A stretch of DNA of 64,000 nucleotides from Roseiarcus sp963732155 (GTDB lineage: Bacteria; Pseudomonadota; Alphaproteobacteria; Rhizobiales; Beijerinckiaceae), in assembly GCA_963732155.1 (NCBI GenBank), contig CAVSYB010000003.1:107069-171068 (forward strand). The letters are read 5' to 3'. The translations under genes were made by a program, and so were the position numbers. Positions within the stretch are counted from its first letter, which is position 1, and every line of letters begins with the position of its first letter. A model generated the notes under the pieces. The model was not told where the DNA came from. It did not search any database and saw nothing but the letters and a program-made list of their open reading frames with translations. Of the stretch, positions 17,897 to 25,470 are shown piece after piece.

Positions 17897-19463
17897 GGGC
17901 GTGTTTCCGCTCGGCCGCCGGGTCGATGTTCAGCGCACTCTCGATAATGTTCGTTTCGGTCAGATCGTCGTCCGCGAGCTCGCGCACGATGCGCCCGTCG
18001 TACATGATGGCGACCCGATCGCAGCAGCCGATGAGCTCATCATAGTCGGTGGAGTAGAACAGAATGGCCGCGCCCTGGTCCGCCAGTTCGCGCATCAGCC
18101 GGTACAGCTCCTGCTTGGTGCCGACGTCGATGCCGCGCGTCGGATCGTTGAGCAGGATGATTTTCGGCTCCGTCATCAGCCATTTGGCGATGACGACCTT
18201 CTGCTGGTTTCCGCCCGAGAGCGTGGACACCGCATCGGTCTTCGCGCCGATCTTGATTTGCAGGCGCGCGATGCCCCGGTCGACGGCCTGGCGCTCCTTG
18301 CGGGCGTCGATGAACGGGCCGGAAGCCACCGCATCGAGCGACGCGATCACCAGATTGTCGGCGATCGACATCGGCAGCATCAGGCCTTCGGTCTTTCGAT
18401 CTTCCGGAACCAGCGCAATGCCGACGCCCGACGCCTTGGCGGCGGCCGGCGAGCCGGGACGCACGGCGCGACCGTTGACGACGATATTGCCGGTCACGCC
18501 GCGGAGCACCCCGAAGAGCGCGAGCAGCAACGTCTTCTGGCCCTGTCCGTCGAGGCCGCCGAGGCCGACGATCTCTCCCGACCCGACGCCAAGGGAAATT
18601 CCCTCGAGGCGCTTCTCCCAACCCAGTTTCTCGATCTTGAGCGCCGGCGCCGGCGCCGGCCGCGGCCGCGTCGGCTTAGGCGGATATTGCGTCGCGATAT
18701 CGCGTCCAATCATCAGTTGGACGATTTCGGCTGTCGATCGGGCGCCCATGTCGAAGGTTTCGACATGCCGGCCGTTGCGGAACACCGACGCGCGGTCGGC
18801 GAGCGCGTCGACTTCGTGCATGCGATGCGAAATGTAGAGGATCGCGACATTCTCGGCCTTCAGCCGCGCCAGAAGCGTATAAACCTTCTCGACGTCGACG
18901 CTGGTCAGCGCCGAAGTCGCCTCATCGAGGATGAGCAGCTTCGGCTTCTGTCCGAGCGCCTTGGCGATCTCCACCATCTGGCGGCGCGACAGCGGCAAAT
19001 CGCGCACCCGAAGCAGCGGATTGACGTCCTCGCATCCGACTTCGGCGAGCAGCGCCTCGGCCCGCCGGCGCTGAGCGCGCGCGTCGATCATGCCGAAGCG
19101 CTTGGGCGGCGAGGAGATGGAGATATTGTCGGCGACCGAGAGATCGGGCATCAGCGACAATTCCTGGAAGATGCAGACGACGCCGGCGGCGGTGGCGGCG
19201 GCGGGGTTGCTGAACTGGCGCGCCACGCCGTCAAGCTCTATCGAGCCGGAGTCGGGCGTAACGACGCCCGCGACGATCTTGATCAAGGTGGACTTGCCGG
19301 CGCCGTTCTCGCCGAGGACGGCGTGAATCTTGCCGCGGGCGCAGCCAAAATCGACGTTTTCAAGCGCGCGCACGCCCCCGTAACGCTTGGAGACGCCGGA
19401 AAGCACGAGGTAGTCGTTTCCAGTCGCTTGAGCCATTGCCGGCATTTGGAGGAGGAGAGCCAC
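17889..19463 (-). CDS. Sugar ABC transporter ATP-binding protein (two domains)
   Basis: 524 residues from GTG 19463; ATG 19436 (MAQATGND) is an equally plausible start, and neither has a good ribosome site. Domain 1 has GENGAGKST at about 51-59 and 'LLILDEATSALTS'. Domain 2 has no P-loop ('GLGGLDGQGQKTL') but has LSGGNQQKV and 'IILLNDPTRGIDVGTK', with Asn-Asp instead of Asp-Glu. Typical RbsA/MglA-like architecture. Second gene of the operon read from 20666 down to 15782. A hairpin separates it from the binding-protein gene. Confidence 0.93.
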   Translation of the reverse strand: MALLLQMPAMAQATGNDYLVLSGVSKRYGGVRALENVDFGCARGKIHAVLGENGAGKSTLIKIVAGVVTPDSGSIELDGVARQFSNPAAATAAGVVCIFQELSLMPDLSVADNISISSPPKRFGMIDARAQRRRAEALLAEVGCEDVNPLLRVRDLPLSRRQMVEIAKALGQKPKLLILDEATSALTSVDVEKVYTLLARLKAENVAILYISHRMHEVDALADRASVFRNGRHVETFDMGARSTAEIVQLMIGRDIATQYPPKPTRPRPAPAPALKIEKLGWEKRLEGISLGVGSGEIVGLGGLDGQGQKTLLLALFGVLRGVTGNIVVNGRAVRPGSPAAAKASGVGIALVPEDRKTEGLMLPMSIADNLVIASLDAVASGPFIDARKERQAVDRGIARLQIKIGAKTDAVSTLSGGNQQKVVIAKWLMTEPKIILLNDPTRGIDVGTKQELYRLMRELADQGAAILFYSTDYDELIGCCDRVAIMYDGRIVRELADDDLTETNIIESALNIDPAAERKHAHV

Positions 19464-19483
19464 GCGCGTGGCGCGGCAACAAA

Positions 19484-19509
19484 ATGGCCCGGCTCTTCGG
19501 CCGGGCCAT
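19484..19509 (-). terminator. Intergenic hairpin between binding protein and ATPase
   Basis: ATGGCCCGG (19484-19492) pairs with CCGGGCCAT (19501-19509) across an 8-nt loop. On the minus strand the stem is followed by TTTTGTT. Its place just after the binding-protein gene suits partial termination or mRNA stabilisation, which in many ABC operons keeps the binding protein in excess over the membrane parts. Confidence 0.5.
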
Positions 19510-19535
19510 CGACGATGGCGACCGCCTTCAGACGA

Positions 19536-20666
19536 TCATTTGGTGTTCTTTTCGCTCTGCGCCATGATTTCCGGCGCGGTGAAGTTCACGCCGCACGGGG
19601 TGAACTGGTTCGGCGCGAAGAAATTGGCCTTCAGGTCGGGCCAGTAGTTCACGCCGGCCTTCAGATCCTTGTAGTCGGCGACCGGGATCGGGATCGAGAT
19701 CAACTGCGGCATGACGTTGCCTTTCAGCGCCGAAATCGCCGCCTTGATCGAAATCGCGACGAGCGCCGGCGACTGGCCGTAAGACATGCCCTTCAGGCCG
19801 TCCTTCCAGTGATCGGCGATCTGCTTGCGAAACTCGTTCTCGCCCTCGCCGGCGAACGGCACGAACGGATGCTTGGCGTCCATCATCGCCTGCACCGTGC
19901 CGTCGTCGCCGCCCTGGCTGAACACCCCGTCGAAGTGGCCGTGCACCGCGAGCGCGTCGGCAGTGACCTTCTGCGAAGTCCCGGTGTCCCAATTGCCCAC
20001 GACTTCGGTGATGTTGAACTTGTTCGGCGCCTTCTCCATCACCTCGCGGAAGCCGACGTGCCGGTCGCGATCGACCGAATTGCCGGGCAGGCCGCGCACT
20101 TCGAGGATGTCGCCGGAAGTCTTGCCTGACTGGTCAATCAGCCACTTCGCCGACATGCGGCCCATTTCCGTCTGGTCTTCGTTGATCTGCATGACCTTGT
20201 CGGTGTCGAGCACGTTGTCGAACGGCACGATGACGACATTGTTCTTGTCGGCGAGGCGGATGATGCGGTCGAAGCCTTCCGGCGAGACCACGTTGGCGAT
20301 GATCGCGTCGTAGCCCTGATTGATGAAGTCCTCCATCGCGCCGAGCTGGGCGGCGACGTCGGTCCCCGTCGAGACGACCTTGAACTCCTTGATGTCCTTC
20401 TTGATCTCAGGCTGGTCAGCGAAGGCCTTGGCCGTCTTGATCATCTGGATGCGCCAGGTGTTGCCGACAAAGCCGTTGGCGACGGCGATGCGGTACGGAC
20501 CTTCCTTCTTCGGCCACTGGAAGAACTTGGTGGACGAGTTCCACGGCTTGAAACATTCCGGATCGGCGCCCGGACCGGCGACGATCTTGGGCCCCGCGAA
20601 CGCCGCGCTTGAAGCCAGGAGTCCGGCGACCAACACCCCCGAAACGGTCCACAAATATGATTTCAT
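19536..20666 (-). CDS. Sugar ABC transporter, periplasmic binding protein
   Basis: 376 residues with a clear Sec signal peptide ('WTVSGVLVAGLLASSAAFAG'). The mature protein is a type I periplasmic sugar-binding fold: 'YRIAVANGFVGNTWRIQMI', 'INQGYDAIIANVVSPEGF', 'VVIVPFDNVL' and 'VFSQGGDDGTVQAMMDA'. The GGGAGGAG ribosome site upstream is strong. First gene of the second transporter operon and divergent from a GntR regulator. The ligand cannot be named; linkage to an aldo/keto reductase and a RidA protein suggests a sugar or polyol. Confidence 0.93.
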   Translation of the reverse strand: MKSYLWTVSGVLVAGLLASSAAFAGPKIVAGPGADPECFKPWNSSTKFFQWPKKEGPYRIAVANGFVGNTWRIQMIKTAKAFADQPEIKKDIKEFKVVSTGTDVAAQLGAMEDFINQGYDAIIANVVSPEGFDRIIRLADKNNVVIVPFDNVLDTDKVMQINEDQTEMGRMSAKWLIDQSGKTSGDILEVRGLPGNSVDRDRHVGFREVMEKAPNKFNITEVVGNWDTGTSQKVTADALAVHGHFDGVFSQGGDDGTVQAMMDAKHPFVPFAGEGENEFRKQIADHWKDGLKGMSYGQSPALVAISIKAAISALKGNVMPQLISIPIPVADYKDLKAGVNYWPDLKANFFAPNQFTPCGVNFTAPEIMAQSEKNTK

Positions 20667-20723
20667 GACAGCTGCTCCTCCCTCGATGAGCGGGGCGTGT
20701 TTTCCACCGCGTCGCTCTGGCGC

Positions 20724-20741
20724 ATAGTGGTATACCGCTTC
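20724..20741. promoter_or_regulatory. Palindrome between divergent genes, candidate GntR/FCD operator
   Basis: GGTATACC at 20729-20736 is a perfect palindrome inside AGTGGTATACCGCT. It fits the TNGTNNNACNA pattern of FCD-type GntR operators except for the last base. It lies between the binding-protein start (20666) and the regulator start (20767), where one bound dimer could control both. Confidence 0.5.
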
Positions 20742-20766
20742 AAATTTCCGCGCAAGAAGAAGAAAT

Positions 20767-21510
20767 ATGACTAAACGAGAGGACCTGGGGAGCCAGACCG
20801 CGACCGGCGGAGCAAACGCGGCGGTCGTCGCAATTGACCGTCGGCGCAGCGTCCCGCCGCAGGTCTATGAGGTGCTGCGCGAGAAAATCCTCACCGTGCA
20901 GCTCGAACCCGGCAAATCGATCAACGAGCGCTGGCTGGCCGACTGGCTCGGCGTGTCGCGCACCCCAATCCGCGCCGCGATCAACCGGCTCTCCGCCAAC
21001 GGATTGATCGCCATCGCGCCGAATATCGGAACTTTCGTTTCGCTCATCAACGCCGCCAAGGTCGAGGAGTTCAGCCTGATCCGCACCGGCCTCGAGACGA
21101 TGATCGTGCGGCGCGCCGCCGAAAGATTCGACGACGGCGCCGAGGCGTCGCTGCGCGACCTGATCGACCGGCAGATCGCCACGCTCGCAGCGCCGGACCT
21201 GGTCGCCAATATCGTCGTCGACACCGAATTTCATCACGCGATCGCCGGGATCAGCGGCCTGTCGGCGACGTGGGCGATTTTGCAGCATGTGATGGACGAG
21301 ATTCTGCGCGTGCGCCACCTGTCCGTTCGCCTGCCCCGTCCTCTGCAGGAGCCGATCGACGAGCACCGCGCCATTCTCGACGCGCTCCGGGAAAGGAACC
21401 CCGAGAAGAGCGCGCAAGCGATGAAGGCGCATCTTAACTCCTCGTACGGCCATATTGTCGCGGCGCTGACGCAGCATCCCGCCTATCTGGAAGCGCCGGG
21501 CGACAGATGA
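20767..21510 (+). CDS. GntR-family regulator, FCD type
   Basis: 247 residues. A winged helix-turn-helix covers about 29-95 ('RWLADWLGVSRTPIRAAINR'). The all-helical FCD ligand domain follows, with the metal-binding residues expected in 'DTEFHHAI', 'IDEHRAIL' and 'MKAHLNSS'. Divergent from the sugar-transporter operon with a palindrome between them, so it probably represses that operon until a sugar acid or related ligand binds. Confidence 0.92.
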   Translation: MTKREDLGSQTATGGANAAVVAIDRRRSVPPQVYEVLREKILTVQLEPGKSINERWLADWLGVSRTPIRAAINRLSANGLIAIAPNIGTFVSLINAAKVEEFSLIRTGLETMIVRRAAERFDDGAEASLRDLIDRQIATLAAPDLVANIVVDTEFHHAIAGISGLSATWAILQHVMDEILRVRHLSVRLPRPLQEPIDEHRAILDALRERNPEKSAQAMKAHLNSSYGHIVAALTQHPAYLEAPGDR

Positions 21511-21598
21511 GGCCGATGAGGGCTCGCCCGAACCGCGGCGCCGCGTGATATGATGCGCCAACTCTTGAACGCCGCTTCGCCCCGAAAGGAGCTTCAAA

Positions 21599-22513
21599 AT
21601 GAGGAAAAGCAACCCGCTGTCGAACCTGGTGTTCGCCGTCATTGTGCTGATCGGCCTCGCCTTCGCCTATGCCGCTTTCGCCATCGACGCGCGCGTAGCG
21701 AGCGCGACGATCGCGATCGGCGCGATCGTCGTCGCGCTCGCCGTCTCCTACGCGATCCGCATCGCCGACCAATGGGAGAAGGTCGTCGTGCTCAGGCTCG
21801 GCCGCTTCCGCTCGCTCGAAGGGCCCGGCCTGTTCTTCATCATCCCGATCGTCGAAACGGCGCCCTACTGGATCGACACCCGCGTCATCACCAGTTCGTT
21901 CAGGGCCGAAAAGACTCTGACCCGGGACACCGTGCCGGTGAATGTCGACGCCGTGCTGTTCTGGAAGGTCGTCGACCCCAAGATGGCGGCGCTCGAAGTC
22001 GCCGACTATGGCGGCGCGATCAACTGGGCCGCCCAGACGGCGCTGCGCGACGTCATCGGCAAGACCATGCTCGCGGACATGCTCGAGGGCCGCGACAAGA
22101 TCAGCGACGAGCTGCAGAAGATCATCGATCGGCGGACCGAGCCGTGGGGCGTCAACGTGATTTCGGTGGAGGTCAAGGACGTGCTGATCCCGCCGGCGCT
22201 CGAAGACGCGATGTCGATGCAGGCGCAAGCCGAGCGCGAACGCCAGGCGCGGGTGATCCTCGGCGATTCCGAGCGGCAGGTCGCCGAGAAATTCGGCGAG
22301 GCCGCCAAGACCTATCTCGGCAATCCGGTCGCCCTGCACTTGAGGGCGATGAACATGCTCTATGAGGGCTTGAAGGAGAACGCGACGATCGTCGTCGTGC
22401 CGAGCACCGCGCTGGAGACGATGCAGCTCGGCGGCATGGTTGGGCTGACCGCGCTCGCCAGGGAAGCGGCCCCGCAACCGGCGAGCCCGCCAGGCGCGGT
22501 CCCTGCGCCCTGA
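21599..22513 (+). CDS. Slipin / stomatin-like SPFH (band 7) membrane protein
   Basis: 304 residues. Two N-terminal hydrophobic segments (about 8-28 and 36-56) are followed by the SPFH domain: 'EKVVVLRLGRFRSLEGPGLF', 'VNVDAVLFWKVVDP' and 'WGVNVISVEVKDVLIPPALE'. A helical coiled segment and a Pro/Ala-rich tail end the protein. Slipins form membrane microdomain scaffolds and usually pair with an NfeD protein, but none is adjacent here. An AAGGAG ribosome site lies upstream of ATG 21599. Confidence 0.92.
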   Translation: MRKSNPLSNLVFAVIVLIGLAFAYAAFAIDARVASATIAIGAIVVALAVSYAIRIADQWEKVVVLRLGRFRSLEGPGLFFIIPIVETAPYWIDTRVITSSFRAEKTLTRDTVPVNVDAVLFWKVVDPKMAALEVADYGGAINWAAQTALRDVIGKTMLADMLEGRDKISDELQKIIDRRTEPWGVNVISVEVKDVLIPPALEDAMSMQAQAERERQARVILGDSERQVAEKFGEAAKTYLGNPVALHLRAMNMLYEGLKENATIVVVPSTALETMQLGGMVGLTALAREAAPQPASPPGAVPAP

Positions 22514-22581
22514 GCCGCCGCGCCCCGCAATGACGAAGCGCGGCCGCACCTGCTCGCGTCGAACGGCCGACGAATCCCGGC

Positions 22582-23640
22582 TCAAGCCTCCAGGTAAGGC
22601 GCGAGAAATGCAAGGTCGGCCGCGCTGAGGCGATCCTTGGCCGCCATCGCCTGGTGCCAGTAGGGATAGAGCAGCGGCGGCTGGCTGACCTTATCGAGGC
22701 GCGCGCGCTCTTCAGGCGTCAGCTTGAGCTCGGCGGCGGCGAGATTGTCCTTGAATTGCGCCTCGGTCCGCCCGCCGATGATCACCGAGGTCACGCCCGG
22801 GCGTCCGAGCAGCCAGGCCAGCGCGACCTGCGCGCCCGACACCCCGCGCGCATCGGCGATCGCCACCAGCGCATCGACAATGTCCCACAGCTTGGCTTCG
22901 TCATTGATCGGCGGCTCTCTCCAACCGGCGAACTGCCGCGTCCCCTCCGGAGTCTTCAGATTGCGCCGATGCTTGCCCGACAACAGACCGCCGGCGATCG
23001 GGCTCCACACGAGAACGCCGAGCTTCTGGTCGATCGCAATCGGGATGAGCTCGTATTCGGCCTCGCGGGCCTGCAAGGTGTAGTGGATCTGTTGCGAGAC
23101 GAAGGGAATGCGCCGGTCGCGCCGCGCGACCTCCATCGCCTTCATGACGTGCCAACCGGAATAGTTGGAGCAGCCGACGTAGCGGACCTTGCCGTTGCGC
23201 ACCAGGGAATCGAGCGCCTCCAGCGTCTCCTCGAGCGGCGTCAGGCCGTCCCATTGATGCACCTGGTAGAGGTCGATGACGTCGGTGCGAAGCCGCTTCA
23301 GGCTCGCCTCGCAGGCGGCGATCAGGTGCCAGCGCGACAGGCCGCGATCGTTGGGGCCCGCACCCATCGCGAATCGCGCCTTGGTCGCGATCAGCACGCC
23401 GCCCCGCGGCTTGCCGCCGAGCGCCTCGCCGATGATTTCCTCGGAGGCGCCCGCCGAGTAGATATTGGCCGTGTCGATCAGGTTGACGCCCGCATCGACC
23501 GCGCCGTCGATAATCCGCCGCGCGTCGGCGACGCCGACATTGCCGATCCGGGCGAATCCGCCCGCCGCGCCGAACGTCATCGTGCCGACGGCGATCGACG
23601 AAACCTTCAGGCCCGAATTGCCGAGTAGCCGGTATTCCAT
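22582..23640 (-). CDS. Aldo/keto reductase
   Basis: 352 residues from ATG 23640. Another ATG lies 6 bp upstream, but only 23640 sits 7 nt from the AGGAG, which decides the start. The TIM-barrel family motifs are all present: 'DTANIYSAGASEEIIGEAL' (catalytic Asp and Tyr), 'VLIATKARF' (Lys), 'IDLYQVHQWD' (His) and 'GVTSVIIGGRTEAQFKDN' near the C-terminus for NADPH. The extra loop with 'HRRNLKTPEGTR' places it with the YakC/Tas-like group. Likely reduces a sugar-derived aldehyde or ketone in connection with the neighbouring transporter. Confidence 0.93.
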   Translation of the reverse strand: MEYRLLGNSGLKVSSIAVGTMTFGAAGGFARIGNVGVADARRIIDGAVDAGVNLIDTANIYSAGASEEIIGEALGGKPRGGVLIATKARFAMGAGPNDRGLSRWHLIAACEASLKRLRTDVIDLYQVHQWDGLTPLEETLEALDSLVRNGKVRYVGCSNYSGWHVMKAMEVARRDRRIPFVSQQIHYTLQAREAEYELIPIAIDQKLGVLVWSPIAGGLLSGKHRRNLKTPEGTRQFAGWREPPINDEAKLWDIVDALVAIADARGVSGAQVALAWLLGRPGVTSVIIGGRTEAQFKDNLAAAELKLTPEERARLDKVSQPPLLYPYWHQAMAAKDRLSAADLAFLAPYLEA

Positions 23641-23714
23641 GCTCATTCTCCTCAAGCTCCAAACTAATGGGGCGGCTTGCGACCGGCAAGTCCGGCGCCG
23701 GAGCGGCGACTTCG

Positions 23715-24614
23715 TCAGGCGGCCTTGTCGACCTCGATCGAGCGCACCAGCGTGGCGCGCGCGGTGCGCATATGCGCGCGGCACTGCGCCATCGCCGCCT
23801 CCGTGTCCCGGCTTTTCAGCGCGGAGATATAGGCGAGATGCTCGTCGATCGCCACGCCGTGACGCTCCTTTTCGCCGATCTTGCTCCACTGATAGTGGTA
23901 GTGAAATATGATCGAGATCAGCGCGTAGAAGTTGACCACGAAGCGGTTGCGCGAGGTGTTGTTGATCAGCCGGTGCAGCCGCTCGTCGAGCGCCGAGAAA
24001 TCGGCGTGCCTCGTTTCGATTTGCTCCTTGAGCAGGAGGTGGTCGCGATTGAGGATCTCGAGCGACCGCCAGGCGGCGTCGTTTTCCGGCAGTTCGACGA
24101 ACTTCTGCACCGACCGCAGTTCGAACAGTTCGCGAACCTCGGACAGTTCCAGCGCGAACTCCTTGGTGAAGCCCTTGACGATCCAACCGCCGCTCGAGCG
24201 GCGCTCCAGCAGGCCGAACTGGCTGAAGCCCTTGAGATATTCCCGGATCGCGGAGGTGGAGACGCCGAACTGGCGCGCAAGCTCCAGACTGTCGATCTGC
24301 CGCCCCGGCCTGCAATCGCCGCGCAGGATCCATTGCATGAAGCGCTTCTCGACGATGTCGCTGACCGGCTCCGTTTCGATTTTCGGATAATAGTCGGACT
24401 CGACGGGACGACGGCGCACGATCTTTTCGCGTCCGCCAAGGCGGATCAGACCGTGGCCGGCCAACCGACCGAGCGCCGCCCGAATGGTCGTACGGCTGAC
24501 GTTGAACGTCGCCGCAAGCGTCGGTTCGGAACCAAGACGGGAGCCGACCGGTTGCGTCGACAGCAGATCGAGGCACGCATTGTAGGTTCTCTTGAAGATG
24601 GCGTTGGTCTTCAT
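23715..24614 (-). CDS. GntR/FCD-type regulator with two tandem winged-helix domains
   Basis: 299 residues. Two separate GntR-like DNA-binding domains can be read. The first is at about 7-68 ('EPTLAATFNVSRTTIRAALG' then 'GHGLIRLGGREKIVRR'). The second is at about 86-148 ('LELARQFGVSTSAIREYLKG' then 'QFGLLERRSSGGWIVKGF'). An FCD domain follows at about 150-290, with likely ligands Asp210, His214, His259 and His281. Most FCD regulators have a single winged helix. It ends 75 bp downstream of the aldo/keto reductase start, on the same strand. Confidence 0.85.
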   Translation of the reverse strand: MKTNAIFKRTYNACLDLLSTQPVGSRLGSEPTLAATFNVSRTTIRAALGRLAGHGLIRLGGREKIVRRRPVESDYYPKIETEPVSDIVEKRFMQWILRGDCRPGRQIDSLELARQFGVSTSAIREYLKGFSQFGLLERRSSGGWIVKGFTKEFALELSEVRELFELRSVQKFVELPENDAAWRSLEILNRDHLLLKEQIETRHADFSALDERLHRLINNTSRNRFVVNFYALISIIFHYHYQWSKIGEKERHGVAIDEHLAYISALKSRDTEAAMAQCRAHMRTARATLVRSIEVDKAA

Positions 24615-24937
24615 CGCCCGGCTCCAGGATGATCAACCCGACCCCGCTCAGGATCCCCGCGCAGGGGCCGGCGAACCCGATTAGCGGGGGGCCCGATGTT
24701 TGTCGAGAATGGCGAAGCGCCCCCGCGGTCGATCGCCGATGACGTCCGCGACGGGCTATGGACGGGCGGCGCGGCGGGCTATAAGCGATATCAGGGAAGC
24801 GTCGCGCCTGCACAATCGCCGCCAAGGCGATCCCCTTCATTGACGATCGCCGGGAGCCCGCGCCAATTGCAAAGCCGCCGCTTCGGAGGTTGGTCGGCAT
24901 GCGACGGCGGCGCCTTGCAACAAACCCGGAGAGCGTC
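24615..24937. other. Intergenic region, 323 bp, no gene seen
   Basis: Divergent promoter region between the tandem-domain GntR gene and the RidA gene. I find no tRNA, clear hairpin terminator or convincing open frame. It should hold both promoters and probably the GntR binding sites. Confidence 0.5.
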
Positions 24938-25318
24938 ATGCTGAAATCGGTCGGGCCCAACGTCTCCTTCCCGATCAGCCCGGCGATCGTGGCGGGGAAT
25001 CTGTTTTTCGCGACCAACGTTCCGGTCGATCTCGAAACCGGCAATTTCATCGACGGCTCGATCGAGACGCAGGCGCGGCAGGCGCTCGGCAACCTCGATT
25101 ACCTGCTCAAGGAGGCGGGCGGCTCCCTCGCCGACGTCGTTCAGATCACGTTCTTCCTGATCGACGCCAAAGACGTCGCCGGAATGAACAAGGTCTACAA
25201 TGAATTCTTCAAGGCCCCGCCCTATCCGAGCCGCGCGACGATCGTCGCGCGCGAACTCATCGGCCCGCCCGGCATGCGCATCGAGGCGACGGCGCAGGCC
25301 TATCTGAAACATCCCTGA
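24938..25318 (+). CDS. RidA-family (YjgF/YER057c/UK114) protein
   Basis: 126 residues from ATG 24938, with CGGAGA upstream; the open frame extends 16 codons further but without better support. 'SPAIVAGNLFFATNVPVDLE', 'QARQALGNLDYLLKEAGGSL' and 'PYPSRATIVARELI' match the family. The Arg of PSRAT, which binds the carboxylate in deaminating RidA proteins, is present. RidA enzymes hydrolyse reactive enamine/imine intermediates, and a subfamily acts in specific catabolic pathways, which fits its place beside catabolic genes. Confidence 0.9.
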   Translation: MLKSVGPNVSFPISPAIVAGNLFFATNVPVDLETGNFIDGSIETQARQALGNLDYLLKEAGGSLADVVQITFFLIDAKDVAGMNKVYNEFFKAPPYPSRATIVARELIGPPGMRIEATAQAYLKHP

Positions 25319-25470
25319 ATTGCCGGCGGCAATCGAAGTCCGTTGGTTGGCGCCGCCAGGGCCGGCGCGGCGGGCGAGCCATGCGCCGGCCTGTGCTATT
25401 GACGTCCCGCGCAATATCCTGCCGAATTCGTGTTCCCCGAGGGGTCCGGGACGATGAAGGATCGCAGTGC

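Noticed and set aside
24615..24900. Minus-strand stretch GPPLIGFAGPCAG resembling a fragment of uroporphyrinogen decarboxylase
   Set aside because: The match is a few residues only, with no further HemE motifs; chance similarity.
22582..25092. 836-codon minus-strand open frame
   Set aside because: Only the last 352 codons are the aldo/keto reductase. The rest is antisense to RidA or in the wrong frame of the GntR gene, and a ribosome site fixes the start at 23640.
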